A stretch of DNA of 64,000 nt from Roseovarius mucosus DSM 17069 (GTDB lineage: Bacteria > Pseudomonadota > Alphaproteobacteria > Rhodobacterales > Rhodobacteraceae): positions 248,001 to 312,000 of the forward strand of contig NZ_KN293991.1 in assembly GCF_000768555.3 (NCBI RefSeq), given 5' to 3'. The position numbers and the translations under genes are program-made. The notes beneath the pieces are model-generated. The model saw nothing but the letters and a program-made list of their open reading frames with translations. It was not told the DNA's origin and made no database searches. Positions 32,780 through 43,133 of the stretch are shown in pieces (position 1 is the stretch's first letter; every line of letters starts with the position of its first letter).

Positions 32780-33138
32780 GCCTCATTCTCCTGCGTGGGC
32801 TGTTCAGGCGGCGTTTCGGGGCCGATATTCACGGTGTCTTCGCGTGAGGACAGGAACGATCCAAGCGCCAGCATCACCACGACCGCCGTCATGCCAAAGG
32901 AAATCACGATGGCTGTCAGAACTAGCGCCTGCGGCAGTGGATCGGTATAGGTCTCTACACCTTTCTGAAGGATCGGGGGCATGTCCACCACCAGCCGCCC
33001 GGTGCCGAAGAGGAACAGGTTGACCGCATAGCTGAGCAGCGAAATCCCGATGATCACCGGGAAACTGCGCAGCCGCAGCACCAGATAGAGCCCACCGGCG
33101 GTCAAGAGGCCGATTGCACTTGCAAACAGAAGCTCCAT
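32776..33138 (-). CDS. mrpC: Mrp/Pha antiporter subunit C (NuoK-like)
   Basis: A 120-residue membrane protein similar to NuoK, with three transmembrane helices and the conserved FPVIIGISLLSYAVNLFLF and DPLPQALVLTAIVISFGMTA segments. It overlaps mrpD by 4 bp and is 1 bp from the fused mrpAB gene. Confidence 0.94.
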   Translation of the reverse strand: MELLFASAIGLLTAGGLYLVLRLRSFPVIIGISLLSYAVNLFLFGTGRLVVDMPPILQKGVETYTDPLPQALVLTAIVISFGMTAVVVMLALGSFLSSREDTVNIGPETPPEQPTQENEA

Positions 33139-33139
33139 C

Positions 33140-36013
33140 TCAGGCCTCCTTCTCGTCCGGCGCGTCGTTGAGGGCCGGATTGATGTCCATGGGCATGATA
33201 TTGACGGTCTCGCCCGAGCGCCGCGCCATGCTGGACAGGCTGTTGAGCGCCAGCATCACCGCACCCACCACGGTCAGGAACACGCCGGTGTCAAAGGCCA
33301 TCGCCGTGGCCCATTCGAATTCCTCGATGGGCGGGAAATGCAGATAGCCGTAGTCGGAGGTCAGGAACGGACGCCCCGCCAGCCAGGCACCGATGCCCGT
33401 CACGCTCGCGATCAGAACGCCCACGCCGATGGTGGCGTGATAGGTGACGCGCTGTCGCGCCTCGGCCCAGGCAAAGCCCGAAGCCATATATTGCATGAGA
33501 AACGCAATCGCCACGATCAGACCGGCGATGAACCCACCCCCCGGCTGATTGTGGCCGCGCAGAAAGATATAGGCCCCCACCATCAGCGCGATGGGCATCA
33601 TCACGCGGGTGGCCACCACCATCATCAGCGGGTGACGGTCGCCCGCCTCGGCGTAGCGGTCCGCCTTCCATTGCGAGAGCCAGCGCCCGCCGGGCCCCTT
33701 GAGCACGGTTTCGGTCAGCGCGAAGATCACGAGGGCTGCAATCCCCAACACGATGATTTCGCCATAGGTATCAAAGCCCCGGAAATCCACGAGGATCACG
33801 TTGACGACATTGGTGCCGCCGCCGCCCTTGTAGGAATTGGCGAGGTGAAAGACCGAAATGCTCTCGGCTGCGAAATCGCGCAGCAGAATGGCATAGGTCA
33901 GCCCCGCCACCGCGACCCCGCCGATCACGGCGATTCCCGCATCGCGCATGCGACGTGCGACGCTGCTTTCCACCGGGGTTTCGCGCGGCAGGAAATTCAG
34001 GGCGAGAAGCAGCAGGATGATGGTCACCACCTCGACCGAGATTTGCGTCAGCGCAAGGTCGGGGGCCGAAAGATAGACAAAGCCCATCGAGACGATCAGC
34101 CCGACGATGCCCATAAGGACCAGCGCCAGAAAGCGGTTGCGATGGAACGCGACCAGACAGATCGTCGCCAGTACCAGCAAGAGCCAGCCAATCGCAGGCA
34201 GCACCGTCACCGGCAACATCTCGCGCGTGGGGGCGGCCATGCCGCCGCCCAGATAGCCAAGCACGCCCGCCCCGATCACGGCAACCGCGAAAATAGCGCC
34301 ATTGCGGGTGAGCGCGCCGTTATGCACGCCATCCGTTACCGCCCGGCTGAGGGCCGTGGCCGCCCGTGTCACCGCGTCGAACATCACCTTGGCCTCGGGG
34401 CGCGGGGTGGCGTTCCACATCGTCATCAGCGGTGCGTGCAGGCGCAAGAGGATCGCCCCGCCGATGACCGCGATCACCGACATCCAGAACGCTGGCACCA
34501 GCCCGTGCCAATGGTAGATATTCACATAGGGTTCTGCCTGCGTCACCGCCTGCGCCGCCACCCGGACGAGATCTCCGGCAAAGGTCATGGGCATCACGCC
34601 GATCAGGATCACCAGCACCGTCAGGAACGCAGGGGCGGCCCACATGCCGAAACCGGGATCATGCGGTTTGGCCGGATAATCGCTGCGCTTTGGCCCAAGG
34701 AACACATGCGCGATGTAGCGGAACGAATAGGCGACCGAAAAGAGCGCGCCCACCGTCGCCACCGCCCCCATCAGCCAGTGCGGCCCGATCCAGTGGGTAT
34801 GCGCCACCTCTTCCAGCATCAGTTCCTTGGACAGGAAGCCGTTGAAGGGCGGAATCCCGGCCATCGAGAGTGCGGCAATCGTGGCAATGGTAAAGGTAAT
34901 GGGCATGAGGTGGCGCAAGCCGCCAAGCCGTTTGATGTCGCGGGTATGCGCCTCGTGGTCGACAATGCCCGCGGTCATGAAGAGCGCGGCCTTGAACGTG
35001 GCGTGGTTGATGATGTGAAAGACGGCGACCACCGCCGCCGCCTTGGTCCCGAGACCGAGCAGCATGGTGATGAGGCCCAGATGGGAGACCGTTGAAAAGG
35101 CCAGAAGCGCCTTGAGGTCATCCTTGAAGAGGGCAATCTTGGCGGCCATGACCATGGTAATCAGGCCCGTCGATGCGACGATCCAGAACCACTCCGGCGT
35201 GCCTGCCAGAACCGGCCACATGCGCGCCATCAAGAATAGCCCCGCCTTCACCATCGTGGCCGAGTGCAGATAGGCGGATACCGGTGTAGGGGCGGCCATG
35301 GCGTGCGGCAGCCAGAAATGGAACGGGAACTGCGCTGATTTTGTGAAACAACCCATGAGGATCAGGATCAGCGCCGGCAGATACATCGGGCTCGCCTGAA
35401 TGGCCTCTTTCTGCGTCAGGATCACGCTGAGATCATAGCTTCCGGCGATATTGCCGAGGATCAGCATCCCCGCGATCATCGCCAGACCGCCGAGGCCCGT
35501 CACCGTCAGCGCCATGCGCGCGCCTTGCCGTCCCTCGGGTAGATGTTTCCAATACCCGATCAGCAGGAAGGACGAGAGCGATGTCAGCTCCCAGAAAATC
35601 AGGAGCAGGAGGATGTTATCGCTCAGGACGATCCCCACCATCGCACCCTGAAATAGCAGAAGGTAGGTATAGAATTGCCCCATCGGATCTTCGCGCGAGA
35701 GGTAAAACCGCGCATAAAGGATGATCAAGAGGCCAATCCCAAGGATCATGCCCGCAAAGAGCAACCCCAGGCCATCCAGCATGAAATTGACGTTCAGGCC
35801 CAGTGAGGGCAACCAGTTGATACCAAAGGTCAGAACCTCGCCCCGCATGACGGCGGGGGCGCAAAGCAGCAGCAATGTCAGCGCAAGGATCGTCGGTGCA
35901 GCGGTAAAGGCGGCGCAGGTGTTGCGCCCGGCCTGGATCATCAGCCCTGGAAACAAGGCTCCCAAAAACGGCAATGCCGCGATGATCGGCAAAAATCCTG
36001 CGGCATTGTCCAT
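33140..36013 (-). CDS. mrpA: Fused Mrp/Pha antiporter subunit A/B
   Basis: A 957-residue polytopic protein. The first 650 or so residues form the NuoL-like proton channel, followed by MrpA-specific helices, and the last 160 residues (from about 797) are an MrpB domain (MVVATRVMMPIALMVGAYIFLRG ... NQPGGGFIAGL in sections). The A-B fusion is typical of alphaproteobacterial Pha systems. The ATG at 36013 after GGGAGACGG is used; the frame is open to 36130, but that part has no similarity. First gene of the operon order AB-C-D-E-F-G. Role: Na+ or K+ export in exchange for protons, giving alkali and salt tolerance. Confidence 0.95.
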   Translation of the reverse strand: MDNAAGFLPIIAALPFLGALFPGLMIQAGRNTCAAFTAAPTILALTLLLLCAPAVMRGEVLTFGINWLPSLGLNVNFMLDGLGLLFAGMILGIGLLIILYARFYLSREDPMGQFYTYLLLFQGAMVGIVLSDNILLLLIFWELTSLSSFLLIGYWKHLPEGRQGARMALTVTGLGGLAMIAGMLILGNIAGSYDLSVILTQKEAIQASPMYLPALILILMGCFTKSAQFPFHFWLPHAMAAPTPVSAYLHSATMVKAGLFLMARMWPVLAGTPEWFWIVASTGLITMVMAAKIALFKDDLKALLAFSTVSHLGLITMLLGLGTKAAAVVAVFHIINHATFKAALFMTAGIVDHEAHTRDIKRLGGLRHLMPITFTIATIAALSMAGIPPFNGFLSKELMLEEVAHTHWIGPHWLMGAVATVGALFSVAYSFRYIAHVFLGPKRSDYPAKPHDPGFGMWAAPAFLTVLVILIGVMPMTFAGDLVRVAAQAVTQAEPYVNIYHWHGLVPAFWMSVIAVIGGAILLRLHAPLMTMWNATPRPEAKVMFDAVTRAATALSRAVTDGVHNGALTRNGAIFAVAVIGAGVLGYLGGGMAAPTREMLPVTVLPAIGWLLLVLATICLVAFHRNRFLALVLMGIVGLIVSMGFVYLSAPDLALTQISVEVVTIILLLLALNFLPRETPVESSVARRMRDAGIAVIGGVAVAGLTYAILLRDFAAESISVFHLANSYKGGGGTNVVNVILVDFRGFDTYGEIIVLGIAALVIFALTETVLKGPGGRWLSQWKADRYAEAGDRHPLMMVVATRVMMPIALMVGAYIFLRGHNQPGGGFIAGLIVAIAFLMQYMASGFAWAEARQRVTYHATIGVGVLIASVTGIGAWLAGRPFLTSDYGYLHFPPIEEFEWATAMAFDTGVFLTVVGAVMLALNSLSSMARRSGETVNIMPMDINPALNDAPDEKEA

Positions 36014-36228
36014 CCGTCTCCCGCCCCTCTCCCTGTTCTCTGCCTCGGCCTTGGCACCACGTCGCGGGTGCATTTTTTGTGCCGTTTCAGTTGATCCAGC
36101 GTAATATACGGCGGCATCGCCGCGCCACAACCCGGCATTTGACGATTTTCCACCTCGTGAAACCGCGACCCTTGAACGCAGGCGCGCGGGATGCTTTGCT
36201 GCAAATGCACAGTTAACAGGATCAGCCC
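36014..36228. other. Divergent promoter region between mrpAB and ybgC
   Basis: A 215-bp gap that must hold the promoters of the Mrp operon (minus) and the ybgC-tol operon (plus). I see no clear consensus -35/-10 pair or operator in it. Confidence 0.4.
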
Positions 36229-36633
36229 GTGACCACGCCCGCGCCCGCGCACCTCTTTCCCGTAACCGTCTATTACGAGGATACCGATATGGGCGGGATC
36301 GTCTATCACGCTAATTATCTCAAGTATATCGAGCGCGCCCGCAGCGCCTGGGTGCGCGATATGGGCATTGACCAGAACGCCATGCGCAACACCGAGGGTC
36401 TCGTCTTTGCCGTGCGGCGGGTCGAGGCGGATTACCTTGCCCCAGCCCGGCTTGACGATGTGCTCACGGTCGAAACACGGACCGTTGCCGTCACGGGCGC
36501 GCGTCTGGTGATGGAGCAAAGGGTCCTGCGTGGCCCCGATATGATCTTTTCGGCACAAGTGACCATTGCTTGTCTCTCGCGGTCGGGCCGCCCCGCCAAG
36601 CTGCCTTTGGGGTTGCGCGCAGTGCAGAGCTGA
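36229..36633 (+). CDS. ybgC: Acyl-CoA thioesterase YbgC, Tol-Pal cluster
   Basis: A 134-residue hotdog-fold thioesterase with the YbgC signature YYEDTDMGGIVYHANYLKYIERAR, including the catalytic aspartate in the TDMGG loop. GTG start after CAGGATC. It hydrolyses acyl-CoA thioesters and is conserved at the start of tol-pal operons, where it is linked to membrane lipid supply. TolQ follows after 150 bp. Confidence 0.95.
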   Translation: MTTPAPAHLFPVTVYYEDTDMGGIVYHANYLKYIERARSAWVRDMGIDQNAMRNTEGLVFAVRRVEADYLAPARLDDVLTVETRTVAVTGARLVMEQRVLRGPDMIFSAQVTIACLSRSGRPAKLPLGLRAVQS

Positions 36634-36783
36634 GGCGCTCCGGCAATTATCCGCCTGATCTATACGCGAATATCGCGTCAAACCCGCGTGAGCCTGTGGA
36701 TGGTATTGGCTTTCCCCTTTCAAATAGGGTAGTTTCGACCGCAATAAGGCCGAAAAACGGTCAGAGATACAAAGAGCAGGCAA

Positions 36784-37479
36784 ATGGAAGCAGATACCCT
36801 GGCATTGGCACAGGAGATAGATTTCTCCATGTGGGCGCTTTTTGCGCGCGCCACCCTTATCGTCAAACTGGTGATGTTCATGTTGATCGTGGCCTCGTTC
36901 TGGGCCTGGTCGATCATCATTCAGAAAATCATCATCTATCGCAAGGCGCGGCTCGAGGCCGAAATCTTTGATCGTCGCTTCTGGTCGGGCGAGCCGCTCG
37001 ATGGTCTCTTCGATGAAATCGGCCCAGATCCTGCCGGGCAATCGGAGCGAATATTCGCCGCTGGCATGATGGAATGGCGGCGCAGTCACCGCAACGACGG
37101 CAATCTCATCGCCGGGGCAACGGCGCGGATTGATCGCAGTATGGATGTGGCCATCGCCAAGGAAGCCGAAGGGCTCCAGAGCGGGCTTCAGGTGCTTGCA
37201 ACCGTTGGTTCGACCGCGCCGTTTATCGGTCTGTTCGGCACGGTTTGGGGCATCATGCATGCGTTCATCGAGATCGCTGAACAACAGAACACCAATCTCG
37301 CTGTCGTCGCTCCCGGTATTGCCGAGGCGCTTTTGGCCACGGGTCTTGGCCTGATCGCGGCTATTCCGGCGGTGATCTTCTACAACAAGCTCAGCGCTGA
37401 TGCCGACCGCATCGTTGCGGGATACGAGGCGTTTGCCGACGAGTTCGCCACGATTCTTAGCCGCCAGTTGGATAGCTAG
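36784..37479 (+). CDS. tolQ: TolQ, inner-membrane proton-channel subunit of Tol-Pal
   Basis: A 231-residue protein of the TolQ/ExbB/MotA family with three membrane helices, including the conserved STAPFIGLFGTVWGIMHAF and EALLATGLGLIAAIPAVIFYN segments. Together with TolR it uses the proton motive force to drive TolA, which keeps the outer membrane constricted at the division site. Ribosome-binding site AGAGCAGG precedes the ATG. TolR begins 3 bp after its stop. Confidence 0.97.
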   Translation: MEADTLALAQEIDFSMWALFARATLIVKLVMFMLIVASFWAWSIIIQKIIIYRKARLEAEIFDRRFWSGEPLDGLFDEIGPDPAGQSERIFAAGMMEWRRSHRNDGNLIAGATARIDRSMDVAIAKEAEGLQSGLQVLATVGSTAPFIGLFGTVWGIMHAFIEIAEQQNTNLAVVAPGIAEALLATGLGLIAAIPAVIFYNKLSADADRIVAGYEAFADEFATILSRQLDS

Positions 37480-37482
37480 ACC

Positions 37483-37956
37483 ATGGGCGCGGGTGTCGTT
37501 CAGAAGTCAGGCGATCAGGGGCGTCGCAGGCGCGGGCGCGGACGCTCGCGCCCGATGGCCGAAATCAACGTCACGCCCTTCGTGGACGTGATGCTGGTGC
37601 TTTTGATCATCTTCATGGTGGCCGCCCCCCTGATGGTGGTGGGCGTGCCCGTGGAACTGCCCAAGACTGCCGCCAATTCCCTACCGGGCGAGGATGAAGA
37701 GCCGCTGACCGTCACTGTTACGGCCGAGGGTATCGTGATGATCCAGACATCCGAGGTGCCGCGTGAAGAGCTGGTCGCCCGCCTGCGCGCCATTGCGACA
37801 GAGCGCGACAGCACCCGCGTGTTCCTGCGCGCCGATGGAGCCGTGCCGTATCAGGACGTGATGCAGGTCATGGGTGCGCTGAACAACGGCGGCTTTGCCA
37901 ATATCGGGCTTGTGACGGATGCCGGCGGTCCGGCGCTTGACGGGCAGGGTGGCTAG
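37483..37956 (+). CDS. tolR: TolR, Tol-Pal motor subunit
   Basis: A 157-residue ExbD/TolR-type protein with one N-terminal membrane helix containing the proton-path aspartate (INVTPFVDVMLVLLIIFMV) and a periplasmic domain. It forms the stator with TolQ. Downstream of tolQ and 11 bp before tolA. Confidence 0.97.
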   Translation: MGAGVVQKSGDQGRRRRGRGRSRPMAEINVTPFVDVMLVLLIIFMVAAPLMVVGVPVELPKTAANSLPGEDEEPLTVTVTAEGIVMIQTSEVPREELVARLRAIATERDSTRVFLRADGAVPYQDVMQVMGALNNGGFANIGLVTDAGGPALDGQGG

Positions 37957-37967
37957 GGGCGCATCTG

Positions 37968-39107
37968 GTGAACACCGGACAGATCATATCTGGCGCGGGC
38001 CATCTGGCATTGATCAGTTGGGCCCTCTTTGGGGGCGTGTTCCGCTCTGATCCGCCGCCTTTCGAGGTGGTGGAGGCCACGACCATTTCCACCGAGGAAT
38101 TCGCGGCGCTCCTCGCACGTCAGAGCGCGCCCGAGGCCGTTGCCAATGTCGATACGCCGGAGCCGCCCGCACCGGGTGATGCGGCGCCGCCGCTCGCTTC
38201 AACCCCCGATACCCCGCCCGAGAGCACGCCGCCTCCGGCGCAAGAGACCGCCCCGCCTGATTCTGCGCCGGATGTCACCGAGATTACCCCGCCCGCGCCC
38301 GCTGAGGTGACGGATACGGCACCCGTGCTTGAGCCTCCGCAAGAGGATGTGGCTGTTGTGGTGCCCGAGGTCTCTCCCCGGCCCAAGCCGCGCCCCGCGC
38401 CCCGCGTCGCCCCCGAGGCCGTGGCCCCGCCTGAGCCTGACGTGCGTATCGACGAGGTGGCCCAGCCCGAAGTCGCGCCCGATGAGGGGGCCGAGGTGCC
38501 GCAAGAGCCCGCCGAGGCGACGGCACAGGAAGAGGCCGCAACCGAGATCGTGACCGAAGCAGAGGAATCCAAGGACACCGCGCCCACTTCCTCGCTGCGC
38601 CCCAAGCCCCGCCCCTCGCGGCCCGTCGCACAGGCCGAGACGCCAAAGCCCGCCGAGACCCCGAAACCGGCCACGACCGAAACCCCGAAACCCGCGGCCC
38701 CCGCCACCGATCAGAGCGCCGTCAATGACGCGCTCGCTGCCGCCCTTGGCACCAGCCAGAACACCAACACCGCCCCCAGCGGTCCACCGCTCACCTCTGG
38801 TGAGAAAGATGCGCTGCGTGTCGCGGTGCAGCAATGCTGGAATGTGGGTTCGCTCAGCACCGAGGCGCTGGGCACCACGGTTGTGGTTTCCGTCCGCATG
38901 GGTGAGGATGGCAAGCCGGATAATGGTTCGATCCGCATGGACAGCTTTTCGGGCGGTGGCGATGCTGCGGCGCGTCAGGCGTTCGAGGCAGCCCGCCGGG
39001 CGATCATCCGCTGCGGAGCCAATGGGTTCAACTTGCCGCCGGAAAAATATGACCAGTGGCGTGACATCGAAATGACATTCAATCCGGAGAGTATGAGGAT
39101 CAAATGA
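37968..39107 (+). CDS. tolA: TolA, periplasm-spanning energy transducer
   Basis: A 379-residue protein with a short N-terminal hydrophobic anchor (about residues 3-24), a long Pro/Ala/Glu-rich periplasmic linker (about 50-250) with repeated PKPRP and TPKPA blocks, and a C-terminal globular domain (about 280-379) holding [10 protein letters not shown] and a conserved Cys pair. GTG start. It links TolQR in the inner membrane to Pal and TolB. The stop overlaps the tolB start by 4 bp. The linker is a low-complexity region and the least conserved part. Confidence 0.92.
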   Translation: MNTGQIISGAGHLALISWALFGGVFRSDPPPFEVVEATTISTEEFAALLARQSAPEAVANVDTPEPPAPGDAAPPLASTPDTPPESTPPPAQETAPPDSAPDVTEITPPAPAEVTDTAPVLEPPQEDVAVVVPEVSPRPKPRPAPRVAPEAVAPPEPDVRIDEVAQPEVAPDEGAEVPQEPAEATAQEEAATEIVTEAEESKDTAPTSSLRPKPRPSRPVAQAETPKPAETPKPATTETPKPAAPATDQSAVNDALAAALGTSQNTNTAPSGPPLTSGEKDALRVAVQQCWNVGSLSTEALGTTVVVSVRMGEDGKPDNGSIRMDSFSGGGDAAARQAFEAARRAIIRCGANGFNLPPEKYDQWRDIEMTFNPESMRIK

Positions 39108-40429
39108 TGCGCTTTATGATGACCCTCCTTGCGGCCCTCACGCTATGGGCCATGCCCGCGCTGGCGCAGGGCAATGGCCCGCTTCGGATCGAGATCACCG
39201 AAGGGGTGATTGAACCGATGCCCTTTGCCGTACCTGATTTCGTCTCTGACAGTGCGGCAGGCCAGGAACTCGGCCGCAACATTGCCAGCGTTATCGCGGC
39301 CGACCTTACCGGCACCGGGCTTTTCCGCCAAATTCCCAACTCCGCCCATATCAGCCGGATCACAAGCTTTGATAGCCCGGTACAATATGCCGACTGGCGC
39401 GCGATCAATGCACAGGCGCTGATTACCGGCGCGGTCAGCACCGATGGGGCTGGGCGCATCGTTGCCAAATTCCGCATCTATGACGTGTTTTCCGGTCAGG
39501 AATTGGGCGCAGGCCAGCAGCTTGTCGGCACGCAGGACGGCTGGCGGCGCATCGCCCACAAGGTCGCCGATCAGGTCTATAGCCGCATCACAGGCGAGGG
39601 CGGCTATTTCGACAGCCGGGTTGTTTTTGTTGCGGAGAGCGGGCCCAAGGATCAGCGCGCCAAGCGACTGGGGATAATGGATTACGACGGGGCGAATGTG
39701 CAGTATCTGACCGACAGCACCAGCATCGTGCTGGCACCTCGCTTTTCGCCCACTGGCGACCGGGTGCTCTACACCAGCTATGAAACTGGCTTTCCTCGTA
39801 TCTACGTGCTCGACGTGGCCAGTGTCGGGCGTCGTGAATTGCCCACGCAAGATGCCACCATGAGCTTTGCGCCACGCTTTTCGCCCAACGGACGCACGGT
39901 GGTCTACTCGCTCACCCAAGGTGGCAATACCGATCTCTACACCATGGACATTGGCACCGGGGCCAGTTCCCGGCTCACAACCGCCCCGTCGATTGAAACC
40001 GCGCCCAGCTATAGCCCGGATGGCAGCCAGATCGTGTTCGAGAGCGACCGCTCCGGCACGCCACAACTCTACATCATGGCTGCAGGCGACGGTGAGGCCC
40101 GGCGCATCAGCTTTGGTGAGGGGCGCTATGGCACGCCGGTCTGGTCACCGCGTGGCGATCTCGTGGCCTTTACCAAGCAATCCAAGGGCCGCTTTCACAT
40201 CGGCGTCATGCGGACCGATGGCAGCGAAGAGCGTCTCTTGACCGCCTCATTCCTCGACGAAGGCCCGACATGGGCCCCCAATGGCCGCGTCATCATGTTC
40301 ACCCGCGAAACGCAGGGCGAGCAGGGGCAGGCCAGCCTCTATTCGGTGGACATCACGGGCCGGAACCTCAAGCAGGTGCCCACCAGCACAGGCGCAAGCG
40401 ATCCTTCGTGGTCGCCGCTTCAGAATTGA
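39104..40429 (+). CDS. tolB: TolB, periplasmic beta-propeller of Tol-Pal
   Basis: A 441-residue protein with a signal peptide (cleavage near PALAQG), an N-terminal TolB_N domain and a six-bladed propeller with WD40-like PD40 repeats ([51 protein letters not shown] and others). It interacts with Pal and is part of the division-site envelope machinery. The start codon overlaps the tolA stop (ATGA). Confidence 0.97.
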   Translation: MMRFMMTLLAALTLWAMPALAQGNGPLRIEITEGVIEPMPFAVPDFVSDSAAGQELGRNIASVIAADLTGTGLFRQIPNSAHISRITSFDSPVQYADWRAINAQALITGAVSTDGAGRIVAKFRIYDVFSGQELGAGQQLVGTQDGWRRIAHKVADQVYSRITGEGGYFDSRVVFVAESGPKDQRAKRLGIMDYDGANVQYLTDSTSIVLAPRFSPTGDRVLYTSYETGFPRIYVLDVASVGRRELPTQDATMSFAPRFSPNGRTVVYSLTQGGNTDLYTMDIGTGASSRLTTAPSIETAPSYSPDGSQIVFESDRSGTPQLYIMAAGDGEARRISFGEGRYGTPVWSPRGDLVAFTKQSKGRFHIGVMRTDGSEERLLTASFLDEGPTWAPNGRVIMFTRETQGEQGQASLYSVDITGRNLKQVPTSTGASDPSWSPLQN

Positions 40430-40438
40430 ACCCACAAG

Positions 40439-40463
40439 GCCCGCGTTTCCTTGGGATGCGGGC
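40439..40463 (+). other. Intercistronic hairpin between tolB and pal
   Basis: GCCCGC (40439-40444) pairs with GCGGGC (40458-40463). It lies in the 74-bp gap and may adjust pal expression or mRNA stability. No T-run follows. Confidence 0.4.
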
Positions 40464-40503
40464 TGTGATATGACAGGCCAAGGCAGACACGAACGGGGCT
40501 AAA

Positions 40504-41016
40504 ATGACCTATCTGAGCAAGACACTGATCCTCTGTGCGGGGCTGGCTTTGGCCGCCTGCACCAATCCCAACCGATTTGATGATGGCAATGCCGTCGATC
40601 TCAACAATGGCGCGGGCGCTGGCCTTGCCGGGTCCGCGCAGGATCCGAGTTCGCCGGCCTATTTCCAGCAGACCGTGGGCGACCGCGTGCTTTTTGCCGT
40701 GGATCAATCCACGCTCGGCTCGGAGGCCCAGGTCACGCTTGACGGTCAGGCCAATTGGCTGATGACCAATCGCGATTTTACCGCCGTGATCGAAGGCCAT
40801 GCCGACGAACAGGGCACCCGCGAATACAACCTTGCCCTCGGCGCCCGCCGCGCCAACGCGGTGCAGGAATATCTGATCGGTCGCGGTGTTTCGCCCAACC
40901 GCCTGCGTGTGGTCAGCTACGGCAAGGAACGCCCGATCGAGATTTGCAGCAACGAGGCGTGCTATGCAAAGAACCGGCGCGCCGTGACCGTGCTGGCCGC
41001 CGGGCTGGGCAGCTAA
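40504..41016 (+). CDS. pal: Pal, peptidoglycan-associated outer-membrane lipoprotein
   Basis: A 170-residue lipoprotein with the lipobox LALAAC (Cys about residue 19) and a C-terminal OmpA-like domain (EGHADEQGTREYNLALGARR) that binds peptidoglycan. It anchors the outer membrane to the cell wall and binds TolB and TolA. Normal length. Confidence 0.97.
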   Translation: MTYLSKTLILCAGLALAACTNPNRFDDGNAVDLNNGAGAGLAGSAQDPSSPAYFQQTVGDRVLFAVDQSTLGSEAQVTLDGQANWLMTNRDFTAVIEGHADEQGTREYNLALGARRANAVQEYLIGRGVSPNRLRVVSYGKERPIEICSNEACYAKNRRAVTVLAAGLGS

Positions 41017-41037
41017 CCTAGGAAAGGGGGCCGCACC

Positions 41038-41880
41038 ATGCGCCGTTTCGCGTTCATTCTGGCCGCTGGTCTTTTGGTCGCGCCGCATCATGCGGTGGCG
41101 CAGACGGATCAGACGCTGGCCGACATCCGTCAGGAACTGTCGGTGCTGTTCGTCACCTTGCAGCATCTCAAGCGCGAACTCAGCACCACTGGCTCCGCGG
41201 GGCAACTCAGCGGCGGCGGTTCTCTGGTGGACCGCGTGAACGCGATCGAAAGCGAGGTGCAGCGCCTCACGTCCAAGACCGAAGAACTGGAATTCCGGAT
41301 CGACCGGGTGGTGTCAGATGGCACCAACCGCGTGGGCGATCTGGAGTTCCGCCTCTGCGAACTGGAACCGACCTGTGACATCGCTACGCTGGAACCGGGG
41401 AGCACCTTGGGTGGCGTCGATCCGGTGACGGCAGGTGGCGGGGCCGCACCGCTTCCCTCCATTCCGCAGGCAGGCACCGGCGACAGCCCGCAGCTTGCCA
41501 TCGGCGAGCGTGACGATTTCGACCGGGCCGAGGCGGCGTTGCAGGCCGGCAATCATACCGAAGCGGCGGCGGGTTTCGCGACATTCCTGTCGACCTATCC
41601 GGGCAGTCCGTTGTCAGGTCGCGCCGGTCTCTTGCGCGGTGAGGCACTTGAAGCCGCCGGTCAGCAGAGCGAGGCGGCGCGCGCCTATCTCGACAGTTTC
41701 AGCGCCGCGCCGGACGGCGCAGAGGCCCCCGAGGCGCTGTTCCGTCTGGGTCGTGCGCTGGGCCGTCTGGGCCAGACCGAAGAGGCCTGCGTGACATTGG
41801 GACAGGTCGCGGCGCGCTATCCGACGGCGGCGGCGGTCTCTTCCGCGCAATCCGAGATGGGCCGCCTGGGCTGTTCGTGA
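41038..41880 (+). CDS. cpoB: CpoB/YbgF, Tol-Pal-linked TPR protein
   Basis: A 280-residue periplasmic protein with a signal peptide (cleavage near HAVAQT), an N-terminal trimerising coiled coil (about residues 35-105) and C-terminal tetratricopeptide repeats (DRAEAALQAGNHTEAAAGF, AEAPEALFRLGRALGRLGQ). It coordinates peptidoglycan synthesis with Tol-driven constriction. The stop overlaps the tilS start by 4 bp. Confidence 0.92.
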   Translation: MRRFAFILAAGLLVAPHHAVAQTDQTLADIRQELSVLFVTLQHLKRELSTTGSAGQLSGGGSLVDRVNAIESEVQRLTSKTEELEFRIDRVVSDGTNRVGDLEFRLCELEPTCDIATLEPGSTLGGVDPVTAGGGAAPLPSIPQAGTGDSPQLAIGERDDFDRAEAALQAGNHTEAAAGFATFLSTYPGSPLSGRAGLLRGEALEAAGQQSEAARAYLDSFSAAPDGAEAPEALFRLGRALGRLGQTEEACVTLGQVAARYPTAAAVSSAQSEMGRLGCS

Positions 41881-43133
41881 CCCCGTCTATCGCGCCGTCG
41901 CAAAGCAGCCTCGCGGCCCATTTCGCGGGGCATGCTCCGCTGCGGCTGGGCGTGGCGGTGTCCGGTGGCAGCGATTCGCTGGCGCTCCTGCATCTTCTGC
42001 ACGGCTGGCAACATGCGGGCGGCCCCAGCCTGGCCGCCGTCACCGTCGATCACGGGTTGCGCCCAAGTTCCGCGCGAGAGGCGGCAGATGTTGGGGAAAT
42101 CTGTGCCCGCCTCAATATCCCGCATGATACGCTAAACTGGCAGGGCTGGGACGGCACCGGGAACCTGCCCGATCAGGCGCGGCGCGCGCGCTACGCGCTC
42201 CTTGTGGACTGGGCGCAGGCCCATGGATTGCAGGACATCGCCATCGGCCACACGCAAGACGACCTTGCCGAGACCTTTCTGATGCGCCTGGCGCGCGGCG
42301 CGGGTGTGGACGGTCTTGCGGCGATGCGCCCGCGCTGGACCCAAGCGGGCGTGACGTTTCACCGTCCGCTCTTGGATGTGACGCGCGCGCGCCTGCGGGA
42401 GCATCTGCGCGCCCTTGGGCAGCCGTGGGTTGACGACCCCACCAACGACGACACCACCTATCTGCGGCCGCGTGCGCGGCAGGTTCTCGCGGCGCTCGCC
42501 CCTCTAGACCTCGATGCCGCGACGCTGGCCGATGTCGCGCGCACCCTGTCAGAGGTTCGCACCGCGCTGGATTTCTCCGTGAAAACAGCCGCGCGCAGTC
42601 TTTTGCGCGGGCAGGCCGGGGATATTCTGATCGACCAGATCGGCTTTGCCGCCCTGCCCGAAGAAATCGCCCGCCGTCTGATGCAGGCCGCTCTGCACTG
42701 GCTGGCGGGTGGCGATTATCCACCGCGCGGTGCGGCTCTTCAGTCGCTTGTCCACGCGGCCCGCGCGGGGGGCACCATGACCTTGCATGGGTGTCGCCTT
42801 TTGCCTGCCAAGGCGGGGCAACTGCGCCTTACGCGGGAATATGCCGCGGTCCGAGCGCTGCGCACGCCCGCAACCGCCCTTTGGGACAATCGCTGGCGGG
42901 CGACCGGCCCCACCACTCCCGATGTCGAGATCGCGGCCCTCGGCCCCGATGGTTTGCGGGCCTGTCCCGATTGGCGGCTCAGCGGCCAGCCACATGCCAC
43001 AGCTCTTGCCGTTCCCGGCCTCTGGCAGGGCGAAACCCTGATTGCGGCACCGCTGATGGGCTGGCCGAATGGTTGGTCGCTGCGCCTTAGCCCGGATCGG
43101 GACAATCTGCTCATGCCTTTATTATGTCATTGA
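41877..43133 (+). CDS. tilS: tRNA(Ile)-lysidine synthetase TilS
   Basis: A 418-residue PP-loop ATPase (VSGGSDSLALLHLL, AVTVDHGLRPSSAREA) that changes cytidine 34 of tRNA-Ile(CAU) to lysidine so it reads AUA codons. It is essential in most bacteria. GTG start overlapping cpoB. tilS next to ftsH is a common gene order. Confidence 0.95.
   Translation: MTPSIAPSQSSLAAHFAGHAPLRLGVAVSGGSDSLALLHLLHGWQHAGGPSLAAVTVDHGLRPSSAREAADVGEICARLNIPHDTLNWQGWDGTGNLPDQARRARYALLVDWAQAHGLQDIAIGHTQDDLAETFLMRLARGAGVDGLAAMRPRWTQAGVTFHRPLLDVTRARLREHLRALGQPWVDDPTNDDTTYLRPRARQVLAALAPLDLDAATLADVARTLSEVRTALDFSVKTAARSLLRGQAGDILIDQIGFAALPEEIARRLMQAALHWLAGGDYPPRGAALQSLVHAARAGGTMTLHGCRLLPAKAGQLRLTREYAAVRALRTPATALWDNRWRATGPTTPDVEIAALGPDGLRACPDWRLSGQPHATALAVPGLWQGETLIAAPLMGWPNGWSLRLSPDRDNLLMPLLCH

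Noticed and set aside
33338..35095. A 585-codon plus-strand open frame opposite mrpAB
   Set aside because: It lies wholly antisense to a clear antiporter gene, is very rich in His, Arg and Gly, and has no family features. It arises from GC-rich third-codon bias.
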